Shown: positions 1 to 7,833 of the stretch, one piece after another
Position numbering within the stretch: the stretch's first letter is position 1
Layout: each line of letters opens with the position of its first letter
Made by a program: the position numbers and the translations under genes
Source of the DNA: Candidatus Mediterraneibacter quadrami
GTDB lineage: Bacteria > Bacillota > Clostridia > Lachnospirales > Lachnospiraceae
DNA length: 43,107 bases
Direction: 5' to 3'
Assembly: GCA_019120575.1 (NCBI GenBank)
Contig: DWUU01000020.1
Coordinates: 1 to 43,107, forward strand
Notes under the pieces: generated by a model
The model's database searches: none
What the model saw: only the letters and a program-made list of their open reading frames with translations
What the model was told of the DNA's origin: nothing

Positions 1-11
1 ATCTAAAATGG

Positions 12-163
12 ACATTTAGACCGTATATCAACTCGTCAAAATACGGACGAAATACAGGAATCGTAAAATGGGTCCGTATGCACTTGCTAAATCATACCGA
101 CGGAATAGTTGATTTCTTTATATTAACCGTACAGAAATTCAAAAAAATACGGACTAAATATGT
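12..163. repeat. Long imperfect palindrome 1 (AT-rich)
   Basis: An AT-rich inverted repeat is centred between bases 86 and 87. The outer ends match in inverted form (TTTAGACCGTAT at 15-26 against ATACGGACTAAA at 147-158, one mismatch). So does the inner stem (GTCCGTATG at 72-80 against CATACCGAC at 93-101, one mismatch), on exactly the same centre. The arms between are more diverged. It may extend to the window edge. There is no coding signal. It could be a diverged miniature inverted-repeat element or a structured RNA. The palindrome is seen directly; any role is unknown. Confidence 0.6.
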
Positions 164-217
164 AAATGCTATTTTTTAACCGTAAATCCTTTATGCGGTT
201 TCCATTAAAAGAAAGGT

Positions 218-441
218 ATTGAAGAAGGAATGTGTATTTTTATAACCGGTTACGGTCAGAATGAGACTTTGTCTTGCTTGATTGATTATAATCTGCAGAG
301 ATCTGGGCGCGTCAAGGCCTTGCCCTTTGGGTGCTGCGCAGCCTTGACGCACCCTGATCCTGCAGATATGATACAGACAAGCAAGAAAAGCCTCTCTGCG
401 GTCCGGATTCCGCCCCATTCCCGACACATTCTTTGGTTATT
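218..441. repeat. Long imperfect palindrome 2
   Basis: An inverted repeat of about 220 bases is centred near base 329.5. The inner stem is a perfect 10-base match (GCGTCAAGGC at 309-318 with GCCTTGACGC at 341-350). Further matches lie at mirrored positions on the same centre: CTGCAG at 293-298 and 360-365, TTGCTTG at 274-280 and CAAGCAA at 378-384, and AAGGAATGTGT at 225-235 with ACACATTCTTT at 424-434. It directly abuts palindrome 3. Open frames inside it follow from the symmetry and have no convincing ribosome site. The function is unknown. Confidence 0.7.
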
Positions 442-785
442 GTTTATCGAACTGATCCGGGTAACCCCAGCACAGAATCTCAGAAGAATTTCCATCGGAT
501 GCAACTTTCACGAAATAAGGGATAAAGCCGTACCGGTGACTGTGGAGCGGCTGTAGAAAAAGTAAAAAACGGAGCGCTGACTTTAGGAGCAGAGATGAAG
601 TTGTCTGAGCAAATGCGAGTTCTTCATCTCTGCTCCTGTTTTTTGTCAGTGTTCCGTTTTTGTAGTTTTTCTTAAGCTGCGGAACCGGAAACGGGAAGGT
701 TTTATCCCTTATTCCGTGAATCCGCATTCTGATAAAATTCTTTTGCAGTATTCAACGCTGTGCTTTGACACTCAGTCCGATAAAC
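442..785. repeat. Long imperfect palindrome 3 (344 bases)
   Basis: This is the strongest of the three palindromes. The outer ends are GTTTATCGAACTGA (442-455) against the complement of 772-785, with one mismatch. The inner stem is a perfect 16-base match (585-600 with 622-637) around a 21-base loop. In between, 565-581 pairs with 645-661, and an AATAAGGGATAAA block on the left arm is mirrored near 700-715. By eye the arms agree at roughly three quarters of positions. It begins six bases after the stop codon of the DUF815 gene, so transcripts of that gene would run into it. A MITE-like element or a structured RNA are the main options. Confidence 0.8.
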
Positions 786-791
786 AGGAAT

Positions 792-2087
792 TTACCCTTC
801 CTTCCCCAGCAGATAGTCGATAAACTGCTGTGCCGTCCTTCCTGACAATCCGCCATGGGCCAGTTCCCACTTATTGGCCTCGAGAAGCAGCTGCTCTTCC
901 GGCATGTCTATGCCGCCGCGCTGCGCCAGCACGCGCACGATCTCCTGGAACTCTTTTTTGTCCGGGGAACCGAAGTAGATGGTCACACCGAACCGGGCCA
1001 CCAGAGAGAGTTTTTCCTGGACCGTATCGTTTGTGTGAAGCTCCTCGTCCCGGTCCGCCTTGTCCTTAAAAGTTTCCCGGATCAGGTGCCGGCGGTTGGA
1101 GGTCGCGTAGATGAGCACGTTTTCCGGCTTCCGCTCCAGGCCGCCCTCGATCACAGCTTTCAGATATTTATACTCAATCTCAAACTCTTCAAATGAAAGA
1201 TCATCCATATAGATGATGAACTTGTAATTCCGGTTTTTGACCTGGGCGATCACATCGTTCAGGTCTTTAAACTGGTGCTTATACACTTCGATCATGCGAA
1301 GACCCTGATCGTAATACTGGTTCAGGATGGCTTTGATGGAAGATGATTTTCCCGTCCCGGCATCGCCGAAGAGCAGACAGTTGTTGGCCCTTCGGCCTTT
1401 TACGAATGCCTCGGTATTGTCGATCAGTTTCTTTTTGGCGATCTCATACCCCACCAGGTCGTCCAGATGGACATGGGCAATATTGGTGATGGGCATGATC
1501 TCCATGTCGCCGCCTTCCGGATGCTCGATGCGGAAGGCCTTGTGAAGGCCCAGTTTACCCACGCCGAACTCCTTGTAGAACTGGGTCATCTTATCCTTGA
1601 AATCCTGCACATCAGACGAACAGCCCAGCGCTCCGGCAAGCGTACAGATCCGGTCCCGCACCCGGCGGTTGAACACTTTCCCTGTGCGGCTTGCGCCGTG
1701 GTAATCCATCAGCACCCGGATGCATCCTGCCCCCAGGTTCATCTCAAGTTCTGTAAAGTCGTAATCAAAGAGTTCTTTGAAGATCCCGAAGTCATGAAGT
1801 GCGATCTCATTGATGCTGCCCTCCACAGCGCCCACGATCTCGCAGGAGGTGCTGTAGGCGTTCTCGTCATTTACGAGGAGAAATGTAAGGTAAGTGTGCC
1901 AGAGATTCCCCTCAAACCCGTGGCTCACAGACAGTTCCAGCAGCTCATTTACGCACTCGAAAAGCAGACTCCTCAGATCTTCCCGGTCATAGTAATCATT
2001 CCCGTGGTTCTCCATCAGGAAGGTCATATCCTTCAGGATCTTCCCGTATTCCATATTTTTATATAACATCAGTTCATTGGTACGCAT
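792..2087 (-). CDS. DUF815 family AAA+ ATPase
   Basis: A predicted AAA+ ATPase of 431 residues. Walker A (GDAGTGKSS) lies near residue 240 and a Walker B-like FIIYMDDLSFEEFE near 287, followed by ATSNRRHL, which fits the sensor region, and an SGRTAQQFIDYLL tail typical of DUF815 proteins. The N-terminal half is helical with no recognisable domain. The cellular role of the family is not established. The start at 2087 was chosen because TAGGAGGA sits about 10 bases upstream; a longer in-frame extension would run back inside pheA and has no ribosome site. The gene starts 14 bases after the pheA stop, so it is probably cotranscribed. Palindrome 3 follows directly. Confidence 0.88.
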   Translation of the reverse strand: MRTNELMLYKNMEYGKILKDMTFLMENHGNDYYDREDLRSLLFECVNELLELSVSHGFEGNLWHTYLTFLLVNDENAYSTSCEIVGAVEGSINEIALHDFGIFKELFDYDFTELEMNLGAGCIRVLMDYHGASRTGKVFNRRVRDRICTLAGALGCSSDVQDFKDKMTQFYKEFGVGKLGLHKAFRIEHPEGGDMEIMPITNIAHVHLDDLVGYEIAKKKLIDNTEAFVKGRRANNCLLFGDAGTGKSSSIKAILNQYYDQGLRMIEVYKHQFKDLNDVIAQVKNRNYKFIIYMDDLSFEEFEIEYKYLKAVIEGGLERKPENVLIYATSNRRHLIRETFKDKADRDEELHTNDTVQEKLSLVARFGVTIYFGSPDKKEFQEIVRVLAQRGGIDMPEEQLLLEANKWELAHGGLSGRTAQQFIDYLLGKEG

Positions 2088-2101
2088 CGGACATCTTCCT
2101 C

Positions 2102-3232
2102 CTAATAATTTCCCAGGATCTTCAGGTTCTGGGCCTCTTCCCGGAGTCCCCGGATCGCATTTTTCACTGCCGGATCTTCCAGATTGCCTTCGAAATCCAC
2201 GAAAAAGCAGTATTCCCACGGCCGTCCTTTTATCGGTCTGGACTCGATCTTTGTCATATTCAGGTCATTGTAGATAAAGTGTGACAGGATCCCGTACAGA
2301 GAACCGCTCCGGTGCGGCAGTTCAAACCGGATGCTGATCTTGGAGGCGTCCTTTAAATACACTTTCTGGTTGGTCACCACGATAAAGCGCGTTGAATTGT
2401 CCGCGTCGTCATTGATCCCGTCCACCAGCACGGACAGGCCGTGCACATCTGCCGCACAGGCGCTGCATACCGCCGCCTGGGAGATGTCGTTTTCCTCCAG
2501 GACCTTCTTCGCCGCCACGGCGGTATTGACCACGCTGATCCGCTGCCAGTCGGGATGGTCATCCAGGAACCGGCTCGTCTGCATCAGGGCCTCGGTTTTG
2601 GAATACACCCGGCTGATATCCGAAATCTTCGCGCCCGGCAGTCCGGCCAGCGTATGGACCACCGGCAGGATGGTCTCCGCCACGATATAATTTTCAAATT
2701 CATCCAGAAGATCGTACATCTCGATCACCGGTCCTGCCGTGGAGTTCTCAATGGGCAGCACCGCATAGTCGGCAGCCCCCTCTTCGATGGCCTCCATGGC
2801 CTCCCGGAATGTCCGCACATGGAAGCAGTTCACCTCTTTCCCGAAATACTGCTGCATGGCCGCCTGTCCGTAAGCCCCTTCCGTTCCCTGGAAGACGACC
2901 CGGGCATTCTCCTTATCAATGCCGTCGATCCGGATAAAGGGAAGCCGTCCCAGCGCGCCGGCCTCCACCAGCTGCTGATACTGCAGTTTCCGGCTCATGG
3001 ACATGAGCTGCTGATAGACTTCCTGGATCCCTTTTTTATTGAAATCCCCGGAAACCTTTGACGCCACGTCCGCGAGCTTTTCTTTCTCCCGCTGACGGTC
3101 AAACACCTTCCGGCCTGTTTTCACTTTATATTCACCGACCTGTCCGCATACATCCATCCGCTGCTCATAGAGCGCGGCGATCTGATCGTCGATCCGGTCC
3201 AGTTCTTTTCTTAGTACTTCGAGTGATTCCAT
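2102..3232 (-). CDS. pheA: Bifunctional chorismate mutase / prephenate dehydratase (P-protein)
   Basis: It converts chorismate to prephenate and then to phenylpyruvate in phenylalanine synthesis. The 376 residues show an AroQ-type chorismate mutase at about 1-85 (LRKELDRIDDQIAALYEQRM), prephenate dehydratase at about 108-290 with the catalytic NSTRFIVV motif, and a C-terminal ACT domain at about 298-372. The ACT domain carries ESRPIKGRPWEY, the motif linked to phenylalanine feedback inhibition. The length fits fused P-proteins. AAGGAGC precedes the ATG. No T-box or leader peptide was found upstream, so regulation is probably mainly allosteric. The gene is divergent from the nitroreductase gene and is followed by the DUF815 gene. 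Confidence 0.95.
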   Translation of the reverse strand: MESLEVLRKELDRIDDQIAALYEQRMDVCGQVGEYKVKTGRKVFDRQREKEKLADVASKVSGDFNKKGIQEVYQQLMSMSRKLQYQQLVEAGALGRLPFIRIDGIDKENARVVFQGTEGAYGQAAMQQYFGKEVNCFHVRTFREAMEAIEEGAADYAVLPIENSTAGPVIEMYDLLDEFENYIVAETILPVVHTLAGLPGAKISDISRVYSKTEALMQTSRFLDDHPDWQRISVVNTAVAAKKVLEENDISQAAVCSACAADVHGLSVLVDGINDDADNSTRFIVVTNQKVYLKDASKISIRFELPHRSGSLYGILSHFIYNDLNMTKIESRPIKGRPWEYCFFVDFEGNLEDPAVKNAIRGLREEAQNLKILGNY

Positions 3233-3344
3233 GCTTTAAGCTCCTTCCTGAACACAGCGCGCTTATCCGCTTTACTGCGTTTATGCACTAAATCAGTATA
3301 GTACATTTTTACCGGAAAATCTACTTATAATATCCAGTTTGGAG

Positions 3345-3373
3345 TTGAAAATGGTCTCATTTTAGTATATGAT
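3345..3373 (+). promoter_or_regulatory. Putative sigma-A promoter of the nitroreductase gene
   Basis: TTGAAA (3345-3350) and TATGAT (3368-3373) are separated by 17 bases and lie about 28 bases before the start codon, leaving a short leader with a GGAGG site. This is by-eye matching only. Confidence 0.5.
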
Positions 3374-3401
3374 TATGTGGAGAATTTACGGAGGTACACA
3401 A

Positions 3402-3938
3402 ATGAACGTTACTGAATGTTTAAAAACCCGAAGAAGCATCCGAAAATATAAATCTGACAAGGTTGACCATTCTGTTATTGATTCTGTTGTTTCTCTGGCT
3501 TCTTATTCCCCTTCGTGGAAAAATACTCAGATCACCCGCTATATCGCTATCGAAGATCCTTCTCTTCAAAATGAGATCGCGGACAGATTCACCCCGGATT
3601 ATAATTCAAAAATCATCCGCCAGGCCCCCGTCCTTATGGCTGTCACCTTTAAAAAAGGCAGATGCGGCTATGAGCGCGACGGATCTTTTACGACCAGAAA
3701 AGGCGACCGCTGGCAGATGTTTGACGTGGGCGTGGCATGCCAGACCTTCTGCCTCGCTGCATGGGACAAAGGGCTGGGTACAGTGATCATGGGCGTTTTC
3801 GATGAAGACGGGATTGCAGGGCTGCTCGGGATCCCTGAGGATCAGGAACTGGGCGCGCTGATCGCACTCGGATATCCGGATATTGAACCGGATGCGCCGA
3901 AGCGCAAAGCAGTTGAAGAACTGCTGCAGTACAGATAG
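3402..3938 (+). CDS. Nitroreductase family protein (FMN-dependent)
   Basis: A small flavin-dependent oxidoreductase of 178 residues. The N-terminus has the family FMN-phosphate motif (TRRSIRKYKSDKV). The middle has SYSPSWKNTQITRY and the C-terminal part has GLGTVIMGVFDE and LGALIALGYPD, as in nitroreductases. The physiological substrate cannot be told from sequence; nitroaromatics, quinones or flavins are all possible for the family. The start at 3402 follows GGAGG at 3390-3394; an ATG 33 bases upstream lacks a ribosome site. pyrB follows after 68 bases with no clear terminator between, so read-through is possible. Confidence 0.9.
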   Translation: MNVTECLKTRRSIRKYKSDKVDHSVIDSVVSLASYSPSWKNTQITRYIAIEDPSLQNEIADRFTPDYNSKIIRQAPVLMAVTFKKGRCGYERDGSFTTRKGDRWQMFDVGVACQTFCLAAWDKGLGTVIMGVFDEDGIAGLLGIPEDQELGALIALGYPDIEPDAPKRKAVEELLQYR

Positions 3939-4006
3939 CAACAGACAATTAATTGCCGGATCATCTGAACAGGATAAATATGCACTTTATTTTAAGGAGG
4001 ACATTT

Positions 4007-4927
4007 ATGAGACATTTGATGAGCCCACTGGACTTTTCAGTGGAAGAACTTGACAAACTGCTGGACATCGCACAGGATATCGAGGCGAATCCTGCAAAAT
4101 ACGCCCATGCCTGCGAGGGAAAGAAACTGGCGACGCTCTTCTACGAGCCGAGTACCAGAACCCGTCTGAGCCATGAGGCAGCTATGCTGAACCTGGGCGG
4201 AAGCGTGATGGGATTCGCTTCTGCAGACTCCAGCTCCGCTTCCAAAGGCGAGAGCGTTGCGGATACGATCCGTGTGATCTCCTGTTACGCAGATATATGC
4301 GCAATGAGACATCCGAAGGAAGGCGCGCCGATGGTTGCGGCACAGCACTCTTCCATTCCGGTGATCAATGCGGGCGACGGCGGACATCAGCACCCGACCC
4401 AGACGCTGACCGACCTGCTCACGATCAAGAGCCTGAAAGGCCGTCTGAACAACATGACCATCGGTCTCTGCGGCGACCTGAAATTCGGACGCACCGTCCA
4501 CTCTCTGATCAACGCGCTGGTAAGATACGAAGGGATCCGGTTCATCTTGATCTCCCCGGAGGAGCTCCGCCTTCCGGAATATGTACGCCACGATGTACTG
4601 GACCGGAACAATGTTCCCTACGAAGAAGTGGTACGTCTGGAGGACGCCCTTCCGGAACTTGACATCCTGTACATGACCCGTGTCCAGAAGGAACGTTTCT
4701 TCAATGAAGAAGATTATGTAAGAATGAAAGACTTCTATATCCTGGACAAGCAGAAAATGAAGCTTGCCCCGGAAGATATGTATGTCCTTCATCCGCTTCC
4801 GAGAGTAAACGAGATCTCCGTAGAGGTTGACGACGATCCGCGCGCCGCGTACTTCCATCAGGCACAGTGCGGCGTATACGTCCGCATGGCGCTGATCCTC
4901 ACACTTCTTGACATCCATGTAGACTGA
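4007..4927 (+). CDS. pyrB: Aspartate carbamoyltransferase, catalytic subunit
   Basis: It joins carbamoyl phosphate to aspartate, the committed step of pyrimidine synthesis. The 306 residues contain the carbamoyl-phosphate loop FYEPSTRTR (residues 45-53), the mobile ASKGES loop, the HPTQTLTDL stretch and the HPLPRVNEI motif near the C-terminus, all expected of PyrB. The start at 4007 follows AAGGAGG by seven bases; an upstream in-frame ATG has no such site. pyrI lies 62 bases downstream, so the product is the regulated class of ATCase. No PyrR-type attenuator was recognised in the short leader. The other pyr genes are not in this window. Confidence 0.97.
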   Translation: MRHLMSPLDFSVEELDKLLDIAQDIEANPAKYAHACEGKKLATLFYEPSTRTRLSHEAAMLNLGGSVMGFASADSSSASKGESVADTIRVISCYADICAMRHPKEGAPMVAAQHSSIPVINAGDGGHQHPTQTLTDLLTIKSLKGRLNNMTIGLCGDLKFGRTVHSLINALVRYEGIRFILISPEELRLPEYVRHDVLDRNNVPYEEVVRLEDALPELDILYMTRVQKERFFNEEDYVRMKDFYILDKQKMKLAPEDMYVLHPLPRVNEISVEVDDDPRAAYFHQAQCGVYVRMALILTLLDIHVD

Positions 4928-4989
4928 CGGGGATCTTACTTACGATTCACGATAACAACAGGATTCTGATACAGAGAAAGGAAAGAGCT

Positions 4990-5436
4990 ATGGTAAAAAA
5001 TACACTGAATGTAGGGAGCATCTCCGAAGGTTTCGTGCTCGATCACATTGAGGCCGGAAAGAGTATGGATATCTACAAATATCTGCACCTCGACAAACTG
5101 GACTGCTGTGTGGCGATCATCAAGAATGCAAAGAGCAACAAAATGGGAAAAAAAGACATCATCAAGATCGAATGCCCCATTGATTTCATGGATCTCGACA
5201 TCCTCGGATTCATTGATCACAATATTACGATCAACATTATTGAAAATGAAAAGATTGTCGAGAAGAAAAATCTGAAACTGCCCAAAGAAATCCGCAATGT
5301 GATCCGCTGCAAAAACCCGCGCTGCATCACATCCATCGAACAGGGCCTGGATCATATATTCGTTCTCACAGATGAAGAGAATCAGATCTACCGGTGCAAA
5401 TACTGCGAAGAGAAATATCGCAGAAGGAAAAAATAG
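4990..5436 (+). CDS. pyrI: Aspartate carbamoyltransferase, regulatory subunit
   Basis: This zinc-binding subunit binds nucleotides and tunes PyrB activity. The 148 residues have the N-terminal allosteric fold (LNVGSISEGFVLDHIEAGKS) and the C-terminal zinc site with Cys107, Cys112, Cys136 and Cys139 (RCKNPRC and CKYC), which contacts the catalytic chain. The spacing matches classical PyrI. AAAGGAAAG lies just before the ATG. It is the last gene of the pyrBI unit and a strong terminator follows within about 15 bases. Confidence 0.97.
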   Translation: MVKNTLNVGSISEGFVLDHIEAGKSMDIYKYLHLDKLDCCVAIIKNAKSNKMGKKDIIKIECPIDFMDLDILGFIDHNITINIIENEKIVEKKNLKLPKEIRNVIRCKNPRCITSIEQGLDHIFVLTDEENQIYRCKYCEEKYRRRKK

Positions 5437-5451
5437 ACCATCCATGTCAGA

Positions 5452-5480
5452 AGCAGGGATCCGCGGATCCCTGCTTTTTT
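5452..5480 (+). terminator. Intrinsic terminator after pyrBI
   Basis: AGCAGGGATCC (5452-5462) pairs perfectly with GGATCCCTGCT (5465-5475) and runs straight into six T residues. It sits 15 bases after the pyrI stop. It also separates pyrBI from the convergent nfnB gene. Confidence 0.88.
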
Positions 5481-5488
5481 ATAACTGC

Positions 5489-6883
5489 CTATGCATTTTT
5501 ATTTTTAAGATATTCGTCAATTCCTTTTGCACCGGCCTTTCCTGCACCCATCGCAAGGATGACCGTCGCCGCGCCGGTCACGGCGTCTCCGCCGGCAAAC
5601 ACGCCTTCTTTGGACGTCTGTCCGTTCTCCTCATCCGCAACGATGCATTTCCTGCGGTTTGTCTCCAGTCCCTTTGTCGTTGAAGAGATGAGCGGGTTCG
5701 GTGAAGTTCCAAGAGACATGATCACCGTATCAACTTCAATATCATATTCAGAGCCCGGGATCTCCACCGGACGTCTTCTTCCGGATGCATCCGGCTCGCC
5801 CAGTTCCATTTTGATCACGGTCATGCTTTTAATATTTCCGTTCTCATCCACATTGATCTTCGTCGGATTGGTCAGAAGATCGAAGATCACGCCCTCTTCT
5901 TTTGCGTGATGCACCTCTTCCACTCTGGCCGGAAGCTCCGCCTCACTCCTTCTGTACACGATATGTACGTCCGCTCCGAGACGCAGCGCCGTTCTCGCGG
6001 CATCCATGGCCACGTTTCCGCCGCCCACGACCGCCACTTTCTTTCCGGCAGCGATCGGTGTGTCGTAAGAATCATCAAAAGCCTTCATCAGGTTGCTTCT
6101 CGTCAGATACTCATTTGCCGAGAATACTTCATTGGCGTTCTCTCCCGGGATGCCCATGAACATCGGGAGACCCGCGCCGGATCCGATGAATACGGCCTCG
6201 AATCCTTCTTCTTCCATCAGCTGGTCAATGGTCGTCGACTTTCCGATGACTACATTGGTCTCGAATTTTACGCCAAGTTCTTTTACCTTCTCGATCTCTT
6301 TTGCCACGACCTTCTGTTTCGGAAGACGGAATTCCGGGATGCCGTATACAAGTACGCCGCCCAGTTCATGCAGGGCTTCGAATACCGTTACATCATAACC
6401 CATTTTCGCCAGATCGCCGGCGCATGTAAGACCGGACGGGCCGGAACCGATCACGGCAACCTTGTGTCCGTTTTTCGTCTCTGCACCCACCGGTTTGATG
6501 TCGTTCTCAAGCGCGTAATCCGCCACGAACCGCTCCAGTTTTCCGATGGAGACCGGTTCTCCCTTGATGCCCCGGATGCATTTTCCCTCGCACTGGGACT
6601 CCTGCGGACAGACACGGCCGCAGATCGCCGGAAGCGCGCTGGACTTTCCAATCACCTTATAGGCTTCTTCAATGTTTCCTTCTCTTACTTCATGGATAAA
6701 CGCCGGGATATCGATGGCTACCGGACATCCCTGGATGCATTTCGCATTCTTGCAGTTGAGGCATCTTTCCGCCTCTTCCATTGCCTCTTCCTTATTGTAA
6801 CCAAGGCAGACCTCATCAAAGTTTGTCGCACGGACCTTCGGATCCTGCTCTCTCACCGGTACTTTTTTTAACATATCAGCCAT
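5489..6883 (-). CDS. nfnB: NADPH-binding large subunit of NADH-dependent reduced ferredoxin:NADP+ oxidoreductase (NfnB; often labelled glutamate synthase small subunit)
   Basis: The 464-residue flavin iron-sulfur protein carries two four-cysteine clusters (Cys41, 44, 49, 53 and Cys88, 92, 98, 102), an FAD motif GSGPSGLTCAG and an NADPH motif GGGNVAMDAARTALRLGA. This is the architecture of the small subunit of glutamate synthase, of NfnB and of SudA. The choice of NfnB rests on the overlapping upstream gene for an NfnA-like partner and on the absence of a GltB gene. With NfnA the enzyme would bifurcate electrons from two NADPH to NAD+ and ferredoxin, or run in reverse. The start codon overlaps the nfnA stop by one base (TAATG), which suggests translational coupling. 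Sulfide dehydrogenase activity is the main alternative. Confidence 0.9.
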   Translation of the reverse strand: MADMLKKVPVREQDPKVRATNFDEVCLGYNKEEAMEEAERCLNCKNAKCIQGCPVAIDIPAFIHEVREGNIEEAYKVIGKSSALPAICGRVCPQESQCEGKCIRGIKGEPVSIGKLERFVADYALENDIKPVGAETKNGHKVAVIGSGPSGLTCAGDLAKMGYDVTVFEALHELGGVLVYGIPEFRLPKQKVVAKEIEKVKELGVKFETNVVIGKSTTIDQLMEEEGFEAVFIGSGAGLPMFMGIPGENANEVFSANEYLTRSNLMKAFDDSYDTPIAAGKKVAVVGGGNVAMDAARTALRLGADVHIVYRRSEAELPARVEEVHHAKEEGVIFDLLTNPTKINVDENGNIKSMTVIKMELGEPDASGRRRPVEIPGSEYDIEVDTVIMSLGTSPNPLISSTTKGLETNRRKCIVADEENGQTSKEGVFAGGDAVTGAATVILAMGAGKAGAKGIDEYLKNKNA

Positions 6884-7770
6884 TATTCGTCACCTCCGCA
6901 ATGTCCGCATCCGCCATGATGGGTGTCGCCCTCCTGGAGTTTCAGAAGCGCCCGTCCTTCCTGAGTCTTATACATACGGCTTCTCTTCATCGCCTGATCA
7001 AAATCTACAAGATGTCCGTCGAATTCCGGTCCGTCCACACATGCGAATTTGATCTCATCGCCCACCTGCAGACGGCAGGCGCCGCACATTCCCGTACCGT
7101 CCACCATGATCGGGTTCATGCTGACGATGGTCGGGATCTCCAGCTTCTTTGTCAGGAGACAGACGAACTTCATCATGATCATCGGTCCGATGGCCACGCA
7201 GACGTCGTACTGATGCCCGTTATTTACAAGCTCTTCCACCATAGTTGTGACCATTCCGGCATGGCCGTAGGAGCCGTCGTCCGTACATGGATAGTAACTG
7301 CCTGATACGGCTTTCATCTCATCCTCAAGGATCAGCATATCCTTTGTCTTGGCGCCGACGATCACATCCGCCTTCACGCCGTGTTCAAAGAGCCACTTTG
7401 CCTGCGGATATACGGGCGCCGCGCCCACACCGCCGGCTACGAAAAGGATCTTCTTGTTTTTCAGTGTTTCCATATCTTCGTGGACAAACTCGGAAGGACA
7501 TCCGAGCGGTCCGGTGAAATCACGGAAGTAATCCCCCTCTTCCAGGCTGCTCATCTTTGTTGTGGACGCGCCCACCTCCTGCACAACGATGGTGATCGTG
7601 CCGGCTTCCCGGTCATAATCACAGATCGTCAGCGGGACACGCTCGCCTTTTTCATCCATTTTTACAATAACAAACTGACCCGGCTCACAGTGCTGAGCCA
7701 CACGCGGTGCGTGTACATCCATCAGAAAGATCTTGTCGGCCAGTACTTCTTTTTTCATGATCTGATACAT
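6883..7770 (-). CDS. nfnA: FAD/NAD-binding [2Fe-2S] small subunit of the Nfn complex (NfnA; PyrK-like)
   Basis: The 295-residue protein has the ferredoxin-reductase fold: an FAD domain (VPLTICDYD, about 57-65), a nucleotide-binding motif VAGGVGAAPVYPQ, and a C-terminal iron-sulfur motif with Asp-x4-Cys-x2-Cys (DGTGMCGAC) and a later Cys in FACVDGPEF. An Asp plus three Cys ligand set is known for Nfn small subunits. The start at 7770 is preceded by GGAGGAAGACC; a longer frame has no ribosome site. The last 15 residues form an unusual tail, THHGGCGHCGGDE, rich in His and Cys. It is upstream of and coupled to nfnB. Confidence 0.9.
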   Translation of the reverse strand: MYQIMKKEVLADKIFLMDVHAPRVAQHCEPGQFVIVKMDEKGERVPLTICDYDREAGTITIVVQEVGASTTKMSSLEEGDYFRDFTGPLGCPSEFVHEDMETLKNKKILFVAGGVGAAPVYPQAKWLFEHGVKADVIVGAKTKDMLILEDEMKAVSGSYYPCTDDGSYGHAGMVTTMVEELVNNGHQYDVCVAIGPMIMMKFVCLLTKKLEIPTIVSMNPIMVDGTGMCGACRLQVGDEIKFACVDGPEFDGHLVDFDQAMKRSRMYKTQEGRALLKLQEGDTHHGGCGHCGGDE

Positions 7771-7801
7771 GGTCTTCCTCCTCGAATAAATCATCTTCCC
7801 T

Positions 7802-7830
7802 ATCATACGCTAAATCAGGCATGTTGGCAA
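7802..7830 (-). promoter_or_regulatory. Putative sigma-A promoter of nfnAB
   Basis: On the minus strand TTGCCA (7830-7825) and TATGAT (7807-7802) are separated by 17 bases and end about 32 bases before the nfnA start. The -35 box lies four bases after the stop of the upstream gene, so nfnAB may also receive read-through. Confidence 0.5.
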
Positions 7831-7833
7831 GCG

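Noticed and set aside
230..556. 108-residue open frame on the plus strand
   Set aside because: It crosses palindromes 2 and 3, has no convincing ribosome site or domain, and symmetric DNA gives open frames on both strands.
437..727. 96-residue open frame on the minus strand
   Set aside because: It lies in palindrome 3 and its length follows from the symmetry; no ribosome site, no recognised motif.
3939..4006. PyrR-type attenuator or other leader before pyrB
   Set aside because: Only 68 bases, no terminator hairpin or PyrR loop visible.
4936..5445. 169-residue minus-strand open frame with hydrophobic start
   Set aside because: Antisense shadow of pyrI, which has its zinc cysteines and ribosome site.
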